The position numbers and the translations under genes are program-made. Below the pieces are notes generated by a model. That model did no database searches, was not told the origin of the DNA, and saw nothing but the letters and a program-made list of their open reading frames with translations. This document shows, one piece after another, positions 42,599-50,847 of a stretch of 64,000 bases of DNA. Origin of the DNA: Microbacterium immunditiarum (GTDB lineage: Bacteria > Actinomycetota > Actinomycetes > Actinomycetales > Microbacteriaceae). Position 1 is the first letter of the stretch, and every line of letters starts with the position of its first letter. Location of the stretch: contig NZ_JACCBV010000001.1 in the NCBI RefSeq assembly GCF_013409785.1, positions 1,550,001 through 1,614,000 of the forward strand, given 5' to 3'.

Positions 42599-43657
42599 TC
42601 AGTACCAGCCCACGGACTGCGAGTGACCCCAGGCGTTGCACGGCGAGCCGTAACGACCGGAGATGTAGCCGAGACCCCACGCGATCTGCGTGCGGGCACT
42701 GGTCTGCCAGTCGGCGCCCGCGGTCGCCATCTTGCTGCCGGGAAGCGCCTGCGGAATGCCGAACGCACCGCTCGAGCGGTTGTAGGCCTGGTAGTTCCAG
42801 CCGGACTCCTTCTGCCACAGGTTGTACAGGCAGCCGAACTGGTCATCGCCCCAGCCGTAGCTGCCGAGCATGCCGCGAGCCGTGGCCTGCGCGCCGGCCG
42901 GGCTGTTGTCGCCCGTGGCGCCGCCGACGGGCACCGAGGGCACCCAGCCGCCGCCACCCGAGCCGGACGACTGCTGCTGCCGCGCGCGCTCGGCGGCTTC
43001 GGCGGCCTGGCGCGCCTTCTCCTCGGCCGCGCGACGGGCCTGCTCCTCGGCCTCCTTCTTGGCCTGGACCGCCGCATCGAGTCGGCCGCGCAGACCCGCG
43101 ACCTGCTCCTGCACCGACGACACGAGCGCGGTCACATCCGCCGTGACATCCGGCAGCAACGACTCGGGAAGGCTCTTGATGCCAAGCGCGAGGCGACCCG
43201 CGGTCGCCTCGAGCGCGGTCGTGTCGACCGTCGGCGTCACGCCGATGTCGAGCCCGGATGCCTCGACATCCGTCGCCACCTGCGCGGCGCTCGCGACAGC
43301 GGCGTCCGCGGCCTCCACGGCGGCCCTCGCCTCGGTGGTCGACGTGTCCCCGGTGGCGACGGCGAGCTCGGCGTCGGCCGCTAGCGGAGCGGGCGTCGAG
43401 TACGAAGCGAGCACCATCGAGGGCATCGCGGGCGCGGAGTTCACGGATGCCTCGGCGTACGAGAGCGGAACGGCACCCGCGCATCCGACGATCGTCGCCA
43501 CGGCGAGACCGAGACCCGTCGCGAACAGGAGGGGGCGACGACGAGCGCGGCGCTCGGCGAGGCGGCGGTTGCGGCGCGCGGGAACGGGGGACTCGAGAGA
43601 AGAAGTACGAGGGGAAGAAGGAGGCGTAGAAGGAGACGTGGGAGTGCTGGAGCGCAT
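42599..43657 (-). CDS. Secreted lytic-transglycosylase-like protein with coiled coil
   Basis: 352 residues. After a basic N-terminus (RRNRRLAERRARRRPLLF) a hydrophobic segment (LLFATGLGLAVATIVGCAGA) acts as an export signal or anchor. An Ala-rich helical region and a clear coiled coil (AAVQAKKEAEEQARRAAEEK) follow, then a Gly/Ser linker. The C-terminal domain has LYNLWQKESGWNYQAYNRSS, with the catalytic Glu of SLT-type transglycosylases, and WGLGYISGRYG. It would cleave peptidoglycan outside the membrane. Direct repeats upstream suggest MtrA-type control. Confidence 0.88.
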   Translation of the reverse strand: MRSSTPTSPSTPPSSPRTSSLESPVPARRNRRLAERRARRRPLLFATGLGLAVATIVGCAGAVPLSYAEASVNSAPAMPSMVLASYSTPAPLAADAELAVATGDTSTTEARAAVEAADAAVASAAQVATDVEASGLDIGVTPTVDTTALEATAGRLALGIKSLPESLLPDVTADVTALVSSVQEQVAGLRGRLDAAVQAKKEAEEQARRAAEEKARQAAEAAERARQQQSSGSGGGGWVPSVPVGGATGDNSPAGAQATARGMLGSYGWGDDQFGCLYNLWQKESGWNYQAYNRSSGAFGIPQALPGSKMATAGADWQTSARTQIAWGLGYISGRYGSPCNAWGHSQSVGWY

Positions 43658-43756
43658 GAATTCGGGTTTCGTGTCGGGTTGTCAGCGCCGCGGAGACGCA
43701 TCGCGCGGCCGCTTCGCGGACACACAAAGCCCTGATCCTTACCGGCTCTTCTGAGC

Positions 43757-43775
43757 GTTACCTGACCGTTACCTG
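43757..43775 (-). promoter_or_regulatory. Direct repeat CAGGTAAC, MtrA-box-like
   Basis: In gene sense, CAGGTAAC-GGT-CAGGTAAC: two exact 8-bp copies 11 bp apart, about one helical turn, 100 bp before the transglycosylase start. MtrA response regulators of actinobacteria bind tandem GTAAC-type repeats upstream of cell-wall hydrolase genes; the assignment here is inference. Confidence 0.5.
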
Positions 43776-43784
43776 GCTGCCACC

Positions 43785-44081
43785 TCAGTCCTCGCTCGAA
43801 TGAAGACCCCGTCTCGACGACAGCAGGGTGACTTCCGGATGCTCCTCTGCGAGCATCCGCTCTGCCCTTTCGAGCACGTCTCGGACGTGCCTCGCGTCCC
43901 TCGCGACGACCGACATTCCGATGGACGTGCGCCGGTGCAGGTCGTTCGCGCCGACCTCCGCGACGGCGGCCTCGGTGCGCCGGCTGAGGTCCGCGAGGAG
44001 GGGGCGCACGATGCTGCGCTTCTGCTTCAGCGAATGCACCTCGCCGAGCAGCACGTCGAACTCGATCCAGCCGATCCACAT
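43785..44081 (-). CDS. DUF503 family protein (YlxP-like)
   Basis: 98 residues. WIGWIEFDVLLGEVHSLKQK, then RSIVRPLLADLSRR and VARDARHVRDVLERAERML follow DUF503. The fold is a ferredoxin-like sandwich; YlxP of other bacteria is linked to ribosome/translation genes. The start was placed at MWIGW, where the family begins. It is divergent from the NUDIX gene with 26 bp between, so each has a very short leader. Confidence 0.88.
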   Translation of the reverse strand: MWIGWIEFDVLLGEVHSLKQKRSIVRPLLADLSRRTEAAVAEVGANDLHRRTSIGMSVVARDARHVRDVLERAERMLAEEHPEVTLLSSRRGLHSSED

Positions 44082-44107
44082 GTCGTCTGCGAGCGTAGCC
44101 TGAACGG

Positions 44108-44809
44108 GTGCCCGCCGAACCGACCGCACGAGCTCAGCTCGCGGCCCTCGCCCAAGCCAACCACTCCTCGTCCCGCGCGCACGACGCGGGAGAGTCCCGT
44201 CCCGCCGCCGTGCTCATCCTGTTCGGGGTGCTGGATGGACTCCCGAGCGAACACGAAGCGCAGGCGGCAGCGGTGCCGCGCGACCTCGACGTCCTCCTGC
44301 TCGAGCGCGCGTCGACGCTGCGCTCCCACCCCGGTCAGGTGGCCTTTCCGGGCGGACGGCTCGACCCGCGTGACGACGGCCCTGTCGCGGCCGCGCTCCG
44401 CGAGGCCCACGAAGAGACCGGCGTCGACCCGGCAGGCGTCGAGGTGCTCGGAACGCTCGAGAACATCCCGCTCGAGTACTCGCAGCACCTCGTGACTCCG
44501 GTGCTCGCGTGGTGGCGGCATCCGTCACCCGTTCGAGTCGTCGATGAACGCGAGTCCGCCGACGTGTTCCGCGCACCCGTCGCCGACCTGCTCGACCCGG
44601 CCAATCGCGGCGTGACGGTCATCCGCCGCGACGGCCAGGAGTGGCGCGGGCCCGGCTTCCTCGTGCGCGCCGAGAACGGCGATCACCTCGTGTGGGGCTT
44701 CACCGGGCTCGTGCTCGACGGCCTCTTCAACCGCCTCGGCTGGACCGAGCCGTGGGACGACACGCGCGAGCTGCCGCTCGAGCTCCCCGACATCGAGCCC
44801 GAGGTCTAG
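44108..44809 (+). CDS. NUDIX hydrolase, CoA pyrophosphatase type
   Basis: 233 residues from a GTG. The coenzyme-A-pyrophosphatase motif LRSHPGQVAFPGGRLDP leads into the NUDIX box (AALREAHEETGVDP). It would split CoA or related dinucleotides with Mg2+ or Mn2+. The C-terminal WRGPGFLVRAENGDHLVWGF is usual in actinobacterial members. The gene ends one base before the convergent dps stop. Confidence 0.92.
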   Translation: MPAEPTARAQLAALAQANHSSSRAHDAGESRPAAVLILFGVLDGLPSEHEAQAAAVPRDLDVLLLERASTLRSHPGQVAFPGGRLDPRDDGPVAAALREAHEETGVDPAGVEVLGTLENIPLEYSQHLVTPVLAWWRHPSPVRVVDERESADVFRAPVADLLDPANRGVTVIRRDGQEWRGPGFLVRAENGDHLVWGFTGLVLDGLFNRLGWTEPWDDTRELPLELPDIEPEV

Positions 44810-44810
44810 C

Positions 44811-45386
44811 TCACTTCTTCGGCGTCCGGTTCTCGGCGCTCACCATCCACGACAGCTGCTCGATCTTCTCGAGGATCGCGTGCAGCAGGTCGGCGCTCGT
44901 GGGGTCCTCTTCGTCGACGTCGTCGTGCACCTCACGGCACGTCGACGCGACGGCGTCGAGCCGCTCGGTCATGAGGTCGATGACTTCGGTCGTCGCGATC
45001 TCACCCTGCGGGAAGTCCGGCAGAGTCGTGGTCTGCGCCACGACATCGCTGCGCCCGTCGGGCAGGGCGTGGAGCGCCCGCATCCGCTCGGCCACATCGT
45101 CGCTGAACGCGCGAGCCGCTTCGATGATCTCGTCGAGCTGAAGGTGCGTGTCTCGGAAGTTGCGCCCGACGACGTTCCAGTGCGCCTGCTTGCCCTGCAG
45201 CGACAGCTCAATGAGGTCGACGAGCACCTTCTGAAGGTTCTCGCTGAGGGCCTCGGATGCCTGGAACCCGCGCTCCGCGTTCTGCTCGCGCGTCAGCTCG
45301 GCGCCCTTGCGCGCGGGGCGGCGCTTGCTCGCCGTCGTCGAGCCCTTGCTGGTCTTGTCGGTCTTGGTCGCGGTCGTTGTAGCCAC
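44811..45386 (-). CDS. dps: Dps family DNA-binding/ferritin-like protein
   Basis: 191 residues. The N-terminus is Lys/Thr-rich (TATKTDKTSKGSTTASKRRP), suited to DNA binding. The ferritin-like core has LQGKQAHWNVVGRNFRDTHL and QLDEIIEAARAFSDDVAER with the inter-subunit ferroxidase His and Asp/Glu. It would store iron and protect DNA from peroxide. It starts at a GTG after GGAGACACACC. A 13-bp direct repeat lies just upstream. Confidence 0.93.
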   Translation of the reverse strand: MATTTATKTDKTSKGSTTASKRRPARKGAELTREQNAERGFQASEALSENLQKVLVDLIELSLQGKQAHWNVVGRNFRDTHLQLDEIIEAARAFSDDVAERMRALHALPDGRSDVVAQTTTLPDFPQGEIATTEVIDLMTERLDAVASTCREVHDDVDEEDPTSADLLHAILEKIEQLSWMVSAENRTPKK

Positions 45387-45400
45387 GGTGTGTCTCCATT

Positions 45401-45425
45401 CGTCGTGAACACCCGTCGTGAACAC
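45401..45425. repeat. Tandem CGTCGTGAACAC upstream of dps
   Basis: CGTCGTGAACAC at 45401-45412 and again at 45414-45425, 15 bases before the dps start. It could be a regulatory site or a simple duplication. Confidence 0.5.
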
Positions 45426-45505
45426 GCCCGACCGTACCCGGCCGATTTCGTGGGACAGCGGGGATTGAGAGCACCGCCCCGCAGTGCTAGGGGCAGACTG
45501 GGCGG

Positions 45506-46420
45506 ATGCTTGCGATCGTCTCGGCACCGACCAATCTCGGCCTGCGACCCCCCGAGCCCGGCACCGTTCCAGGCACGGCGAAGGCGCCCGAAGCCCTGCG
45601 CGAGGCGGGTCTCTACTCCCGTCTCGCCGAGCTCGGAGCACGGGACGCGGGCACCGTCCTCCCCGGACGGTACGTCGACGACGACGAGACCCGCCCGTCC
45701 GGAGAGGTGCGCAACCAGGCCGCACTCGTCGACCACGCCAGGCGGCTCGCCGAGCGCCTCGACCGCGTGTGGACGGCGGGCGCGGTTCCGCTCGTGATCG
45801 GTGGCGACTGCAGCCTCGTGATCGCCGCAGGATTGACGGATGCCGCGCCCGAGGGCCGCGGGCTCATCCACGTCGACGGGCACACCGACTTCCGGCATCC
45901 GGCGATCAGCGACGAGTGCGCGCGCGTCGCGGGGGAGGACCTCGCCGCCGCGATCGGCCTGCACTGGCCGGCGATCTCCGATATCGACGGGCGCGGCCCG
46001 TACTTCGACGCCGAGCGCACGGTGCACATCGGATGCCGCGACGACGACCCGAACCTGGAGCGCGTGCGGGCGGCGATCGGCGCCGTCGCCCCCGCAAGCG
46101 AGGTGATCCTGCATGGGGGAGCACGTGTGGCGGCTCGCGTGCGAGAGGTCGCGGACCAGGGAGCCGGCTACTGGCTCCAGGTCGACGTGGACGTGCTCGA
46201 CCCCGAGGTGATGCCCGCGGTCGATGCCCCGACCCCAGGCGGATTGCGGGCAGACGAGCTCGTCGCGCTGCTGCAGGGGCTCGCGCCCCGCGCGATCGGA
46301 GCATCGGTCACGATCTTCGATCCGGATCTCGACCCCGACGGCCGGTACGCGTCGCTGCTCACGGACGTCGTCGTCAACGGGCTGAGCGAGCTGGGCGCAG
46401 AGCTCGGGGACGAGATCTAG
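45506..46420 (+). CDS. Arginase-family ureohydrolase-like protein
   Basis: 304 residues. Metal motifs: VIGGDCSLVIAAG (the usual GGDH His is Cys), IHVDGHTDFRHP and LQVDVDVLDPEVMPAVDAP. The other ligands are intact. GGDC variants are frequent in actinobacterial arginase-like proteins whose substrate is unknown, so arginase activity should not be assumed. It lies alone, divergent from dps with 119 bp between, and is convergent with the next gene. Confidence 0.85.
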   Translation: MLAIVSAPTNLGLRPPEPGTVPGTAKAPEALREAGLYSRLAELGARDAGTVLPGRYVDDDETRPSGEVRNQAALVDHARRLAERLDRVWTAGAVPLVIGGDCSLVIAAGLTDAAPEGRGLIHVDGHTDFRHPAISDECARVAGEDLAAAIGLHWPAISDIDGRGPYFDAERTVHIGCRDDDPNLERVRAAIGAVAPASEVILHGGARVAARVREVADQGAGYWLQVDVDVLDPEVMPAVDAPTPGGLRADELVALLQGLAPRAIGASVTIFDPDLDPDGRYASLLTDVVVNGLSELGAELGDEI

Positions 46421-46975
46421 TTAGACCTCGTCTCTGAGCCCCACCCGGTCGGGTATTTCGAACGGTAGATGCGGCAGCCACGATGCCGGGTCGGGCCACG
46501 GACGTGACGACGGCAGAGCGGTCAGCAGCCGCCGGACCGCCGCGTCACGAGGTCCTTCGGGCCCCCGCGACGCGAGCACTCGCTGCGGTGCATGATGCCC
46601 GAGCGCCCCGAGCCACCAGTGGCGCCACGTGCCGGGCACGTCCTGCGGGTCGAGCACGATGTAGTAATCGGGCATGAGCGCCGAACCCTCTTCGAAGCGG
46701 GCGATGGCCGCCTCGACCTCGAGCTCGAGCACGCCGAGGCTCGAGCGCTCTTCGAAGAGCTCGACCCACGCCGCGGCGACGTGCTCGAGCGGGTCGGCGT
46801 CGTGGATGATCCAGGGAGTGCTCGCGGCCGCGATGCGCCGTGTCGCGAGGCCGGGGTCGCTGCCCTGCAGCGCGAGGATCTCGACCCCGGGGATGCCGTC
46901 GAAGGTCGCGAGGGCGTCTTCAGACTGCTCTCCGACGATCGCGACGATCGTGCCGGTCGGTGTCAGGTGCGCCAT
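46421..46975 (-). CDS. Hypothetical protein
   Basis: 184 residues, not recognised. Notable segments: TIVAIVGEQSEDALATFDGI at the N-terminus, LGVLELEVEAAIARFEEGSA, then DYYIVLDPQDVPGTWRHWWL. The last is reminiscent of actinobacterial proteins of unknown function. No signal peptide or membrane segment. It overlaps the end of the upstream membrane-protein gene by 56 bases, so the two are translationally linked. Confidence 0.65.
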   Translation of the reverse strand: MAHLTPTGTIVAIVGEQSEDALATFDGIPGVEILALQGSDPGLATRRIAAASTPWIIHDADPLEHVAAAWVELFEERSSLGVLELEVEAAIARFEEGSALMPDYYIVLDPQDVPGTWRHWWLGALGHHAPQRVLASRGPEGPRDAAVRRLLTALPSSRPWPDPASWLPHLPFEIPDRVGLRDEV

Positions 46976-47846
46976 GCTCGATGTTACGTCGATCGCGCCG
47001 CGAGAGGACTGAACGCGCCGCGAGTCCGATCGCCGCCACGACGACGGTCACGACGATCGGCCGCCAGGCCAGCTCGGGCGTGAACGTGGCGAGCCCGAAG
47101 ACCTGCAGCGCGTACTCCGCCATCTCACCCAGCTGCCGCGCGAGCACGCGCATCCCCACCGCCGCGGTCGCCGCTGTGATCGCCGCGGGAACGATCCATA
47201 CCATCGCGATGCTCGCCAACGCCGCGATGATTCGGCCCGTCGTCCCGAGGCCGGTCCACGCGATGGTGGCGCCGACGAGGACCGGGGCCACCCACTGGAT
47301 CAGCGCGACGAGCTCGTACGGGGTCGTCAGACCCATGAACCCTGTGAGCCACGAAGTGGTCGCGATCGCCCCGATCGTCAGCCCGATGAGGGCCCCGGCG
47401 CGCGGTGCGCGTGCGATGAGGAAGACGGCGAGCACCCCGACAAGCAGCGACAGGACGCTGACCACGACGAGCGCCCAGAGGTAGAGCACCGACTCTGTGC
47501 CGTCACGCAGCCCGCCGGCGACCGCGACCGTCGACTGCGCGATCGCGATGGCCTGGATCACGACGAGCCCGGTCACCACCAGTGCGAACCCGCCGCGGGG
47601 CATTCGCGGCCTGAGCGCCCGTGCGGCGATTCCGGCCGCCGACGCCCCCACGACGAGCAGCGCGAAGATGAGGCTCAGCGAATACTGGCTGAAGGGCAGC
47701 ATCGCGAGGGGCATCGCTTCCGGCGGGGTCGAGAGCTCCCACCAGTTCTGCAGCGGCAGGCGCATGCCGGTCACGAGCCACGGCAGCAGCCCCACGAACG
47801 CCGCGCCGACGCCGATCAGCGTGCACAGCCACGGCCGAATCCTCAC
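46920..47846 (-). CDS. Hypothetical integral membrane protein
   Basis: 308 residues, about 8 hydrophobic segments starting at residue 7 (LCTLIGVGAAFVGLLPWLV) and ending at about 280, with a charged Arg/Asp tail (RRDRRNIEHGAPDTDRHD). No family recognised. The start overlaps the end of the flavoprotein gene by four bases, so three genes (flavoprotein, this, hypothetical) may form one operon. Confidence 0.75.
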   Translation of the reverse strand: MRIRPWLCTLIGVGAAFVGLLPWLVTGMRLPLQNWWELSTPPEAMPLAMLPFSQYSLSLIFALLVVGASAAGIAARALRPRMPRGGFALVVTGLVVIQAIAIAQSTVAVAGGLRDGTESVLYLWALVVVSVLSLLVGVLAVFLIARAPRAGALIGLTIGAIATTSWLTGFMGLTTPYELVALIQWVAPVLVGATIAWTGLGTTGRIIAALASIAMVWIVPAAITAATAAVGMRVLARQLGEMAEYALQVFGLATFTPELAWRPIVVTVVVAAIGLAARSVLSRRDRRNIEHGAPDTDRHDRRDRRRAV

Positions 47847-49543
47847 GCGACGCCGCCGACAGCGGCGAGCGCACGATGAACGGATGCCACGGCGCTCGAC
47901 CCCTCGCCGACCGCCGCCGCGACGCGCTTCATCGATCCGCGGCGCACGTCACCCGCCGCGAACACGCGCGGGACGGACGTCTCGAATGGCAGCGGCTCGC
48001 GCCCGAGGCTCTCCCAGTCCTCGCCGAGCACGTCGAGCGGGATGTCGACACCCGTGCGGAGGAAACCCTCGGGGTCGCGGTCGATGCCGTCGAGCCACGA
48101 CGTCGCGGGCTCGGCGCCGATGAAGCAGAAGAGCCCTCGTGCGTCGACCTCGCCGACGCGGTCGATGTGCACGCGACGCAGGAACCGATCTCCGTCGAGG
48201 CCGACGACGTGGGAACGGGTGAGCACCTCGACGCGCGGGTCTTCGAGCAGCCGTGACACAAGGTACGACGACATGCGCCGGGTGAGGTCGTCGCCGCGGA
48301 CGACGAGGCGGACGGGGCATCCGTTCGATGCCAGGTACAGCGCCGCCTGACCGGCCGAGTTCGCGCCGCCGACGACCACGACGGGCGACTCCATCACCTG
48401 GCGCAGCTCGAGCGGCGTCGCGGCGTAGAAGATGCCCGACCCCTCGAAGTCGTTCCAGCGGTCGAGGTCGAGCGTGCGGTAGGCGGCACCCGACGTCACG
48501 ATCGCGCTGCGCGTGTGGATCGTGCGTCCGTCTCGGAGGGTGACCTCAAGGCCGTCGTCGATCGTCGTGAGGCTCACCGCTTCGCACGGCGCGTACACCC
48601 GCACGCCGAACTTGAGCGCCTGAAGCGACGCCTGGCCGATGAGCGCGCGGCCGGTGACGCCGAACGGGAACCCGAGGAAGTTCTCGATGCGCGAGGTCGC
48701 CGCGGCCTGGCCGCCGGGCGCGACGGCATCGAGGAGGACGGTGCGAAGACCTTCGGATGCCCCGTAGATCGCCGCCGCGAGGCCGGCGGGCCCTCCGCCG
48801 ATGACGGTCAGGTCGACGAAGTCGTCCGTGCTGGCCTGGTAGCTGAGGCCCAGGCGGTCGGCGACGAGCCCGGGCGTCGCACGCAGGATCGGCTCGCCCT
48901 GCACATATGCGATGGGGAGGTCGGCCTTGGTGAAGCCGCGCTCGCTGAGGTAGTCGGTGTGGTGGGTCTTGTCGGGGGCGTCTTCGAGGTCGATCGCGGT
49001 GTGCACGAGGTCGGTGCGCTCGGCGAACCGGCGCAGCGCGAGGAACTCGCGCGACGCCTTCGAGCCGACCATCTTGAGCGTCAGGGCGGCGGGGCCGCTG
49101 CGCAGGGACTCCCGCCGCGCCCACAGCGCGTGCAGGAGGATGTCGCACAGCTCGTCATCCTCCGCCATGAGGCGCCGCAGGCTCTCGTCGCTCACGCGGT
49201 ACGCGACGCCCGGTGCGGTGACGCGCGCCGACAGGAACGCGGCCTGGCGGTTGAGGAGGCCCAGCTCACCGAGGAACGAGCGCGGGCCAATGGTCGTGAT
49301 GATGACCTCGCCGACCCAGCCGAGCGGCTCGCGAACGATCTCGACCTCGCCGCTCTCGATGAGCATGAGGTTGTAGGCGCGCTGGCCCGTGCGGAAGAGG
49401 TAGTCGCCGGGCTTGATCTCTTCCGGCTCGCCGAATTCGAGCAGCCGCGCCCACTGGTCGTCGGTCAGCGCGGGCGACTGCACGGGATCGTGGACCGGCT
49501 CGGGCACGCGCTCGGGCACAGTTTCCTTGTTATCGGGGGACAC
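47843..49543 (-). CDS. Cyclic-nucleotide-binding / thioredoxin-reductase-like FAD oxidoreductase fusion
   Basis: 566 residues from a GTG. Residues about 20-135 are a cyclic-nucleotide-binding domain (KPGDYLFRTGQRAYNLMLIE, FLGELGLLNRQAAFLSARV). A linker leads to a thioredoxin-reductase-like module: VIGGGPAGLAAAIYGASEGL (FAD), VVVGGANSAGQAALYLAS (NADPH), RVFAAGDVRRGS. Where thioredoxin reductases have the CATC redox pair this protein reads FYAATPLEL, so it cannot reduce thioredoxin in the usual way. Ligand and electron acceptor are unknown. Confidence 0.9.
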   Translation of the reverse strand: MSPDNKETVPERVPEPVHDPVQSPALTDDQWARLLEFGEPEEIKPGDYLFRTGQRAYNLMLIESGEVEIVREPLGWVGEVIITTIGPRSFLGELGLLNRQAAFLSARVTAPGVAYRVSDESLRRLMAEDDELCDILLHALWARRESLRSGPAALTLKMVGSKASREFLALRRFAERTDLVHTAIDLEDAPDKTHHTDYLSERGFTKADLPIAYVQGEPILRATPGLVADRLGLSYQASTDDFVDLTVIGGGPAGLAAAIYGASEGLRTVLLDAVAPGGQAAATSRIENFLGFPFGVTGRALIGQASLQALKFGVRVYAPCEAVSLTTIDDGLEVTLRDGRTIHTRSAIVTSGAAYRTLDLDRWNDFEGSGIFYAATPLELRQVMESPVVVVGGANSAGQAALYLASNGCPVRLVVRGDDLTRRMSSYLVSRLLEDPRVEVLTRSHVVGLDGDRFLRRVHIDRVGEVDARGLFCFIGAEPATSWLDGIDRDPEGFLRTGVDIPLDVLGEDWESLGREPLPFETSVPRVFAAGDVRRGSMKRVAAAVGEGSSAVASVHRALAAVGGVA

Positions 49544-49577
49544 GATTCCGACGCTACTCGCGGCTAGCCTGGCTGTC

Positions 49578-49661
49578 ATGCGAATCCGTCCAGCCGTTCC
49601 TGCGGATGCCCCGCGAGTCGCCGAGGTGTGGGAGACGGGCTGGCGGTCCGAGAGCTCATGA
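49578..49661 (+). pseudogene. GNAT acetyltransferase N-terminal stub
   Basis: 27 codons from an ATG: RIRPAVPADAPRVAEVWETG, a typical acetyltransferase opening, which then stops at once. The stop overlaps the start of the following gene. It looks like the remains of a gene deleted except for its first 80 bases, or a leader for the next gene. Confidence 0.5.
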
Positions 49662-50737
49662 CGCACACGCTCACCCGCGAGCAGGCGCGCCGCATCATCG
49701 TGCGCGCGCAGCTGCTCGACGCCGAGCGTCCGGGCGACGTCGTCGAGGTCGCGGAGCAGCTCGGCCAGATCAAGATCGACCCGACGGCGGTCATCGCGCC
49801 GTGTGAGCACACGATCATGTGGTCGCGCATCGGGTGGTCGTACGAGCCGGGGCAGCTGCAGAAGGCGGTCGAGGAGGACCGGCTGCTGTTCGAGCTCGGT
49901 GGCATGTTCCACCCGATGAGCCTGCTTCCGCTCATGCTTCCCGCCATGCGCACGTGGCCGCGCCGCAAGAGCACCCGGGAGTGGCTCGAGGCGAACGACC
50001 GGTTCCGCAAGGACGTGCTCGCGCGCCTGCGCGCGGACGGCCCGCTGCTGGCGAGCGACATCCCCGACACGGCCCAGGTGAGCCGCCCGCCGGACGGCTG
50101 GTCGGGCTCGAACCAGGTGCCGATCATGCTCGACTTCCTCTCGCGGCAGGGCGTCGTCGCGATCACACGGCGCGAGGGCCGTCACCGCGTGTGGGATCTG
50201 GCGGAGCGCGTGTATCCGGCTGATCTTCCCGAGGTGCCCGCCGATGAAGCCGAACGGATGCTCCACGAGCGCACCCTGCAGGCCACAGGCATCGGCCGCT
50301 CGCACTGGTGGTGGTCGCCCGTGGGCGACGCGGGGGAGCCCGCCCGGGTCGAGGGCAGCACGTGGAAGCTCCGCGTCGACCCCGAGGCGCTCGCGGCGCT
50401 CGACGACGATCGTGGGGGCCGAGTCGCGTTCCTCAACCCGTACGACGGCCTGCTCTACGACCGGGGTCGGCTCGAGGAGGTCTTCGAGTTCACCTACGTG
50501 CTCGAGCAGTTCAAGCCGAAGGCGCAGCGTGTCTACGGGTACTTCGCGCATCCCATCCTGCTGGGCGACCGGTTCGTCGGCATGCTCGACGCCGAAGTCG
50601 ACCGCAAGGCCGACGTGCTGCGCGTCAACGCGATTCACGAGTTCCTGCCGTTCGAGCCCGAGGAGATGGAGATGGTGCGCGCCGAGATCATGGAGCTCGG
50701 CGAGTGGCTGGGGGTGCCGGTCGCGGGCCTGCCGTGA
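49658..50737 (+). CDS. Winged-helix (HTH_42/YcaQ-like) family protein
   Basis: 359 residues. The fold is that of the YcaQ/AlkX DNA glycosylases: ARRIIVRAQLLDAERPGDVV, EHTIMWSRIGWSYEPGQLQK, GGMFHPMSLLPLMLPAM, NPYDGLLYDRGRLEEVFEF and GYFAHPILLGDRFVG. In the position of the catalytic QxD of YcaQ the sequence reads KID (GQIKIDPTAV), so glycosylase activity is uncertain. The ATG at 49658 overlaps the acetyltransferase stub stop. Confidence 0.85.
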   Translation: MTHTLTREQARRIIVRAQLLDAERPGDVVEVAEQLGQIKIDPTAVIAPCEHTIMWSRIGWSYEPGQLQKAVEEDRLLFELGGMFHPMSLLPLMLPAMRTWPRRKSTREWLEANDRFRKDVLARLRADGPLLASDIPDTAQVSRPPDGWSGSNQVPIMLDFLSRQGVVAITRREGRHRVWDLAERVYPADLPEVPADEAERMLHERTLQATGIGRSHWWWSPVGDAGEPARVEGSTWKLRVDPEALAALDDDRGGRVAFLNPYDGLLYDRGRLEEVFEFTYVLEQFKPKAQRVYGYFAHPILLGDRFVGMLDAEVDRKADVLRVNAIHEFLPFEPEEMEMVRAEIMELGEWLGVPVAGLP

Positions 50738-50802
50738 CGGGCCTTTCGCGGCTCGTGGAGCCGACCTAGCCTGGGATCGACCCCGCCGAAGGGGGCGAGG
50801 CC

Positions 50803-50819
50803 GGGACGCGGAGCGTCCC
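50803..50819. terminator. Hairpin between YcaQ-like and dehydrogenase genes
   Basis: GGGACGC (50803-50809) and GCGTCCC (50813-50819), a perfect 7-bp stem with a 3-base loop, 66 bp after the stop. It may be a terminator or part of the next gene's leader. Confidence 0.45.
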
Positions 50820-50847
50820 TCAATCCGGGTGAAGGAGGTCGAGGGCG

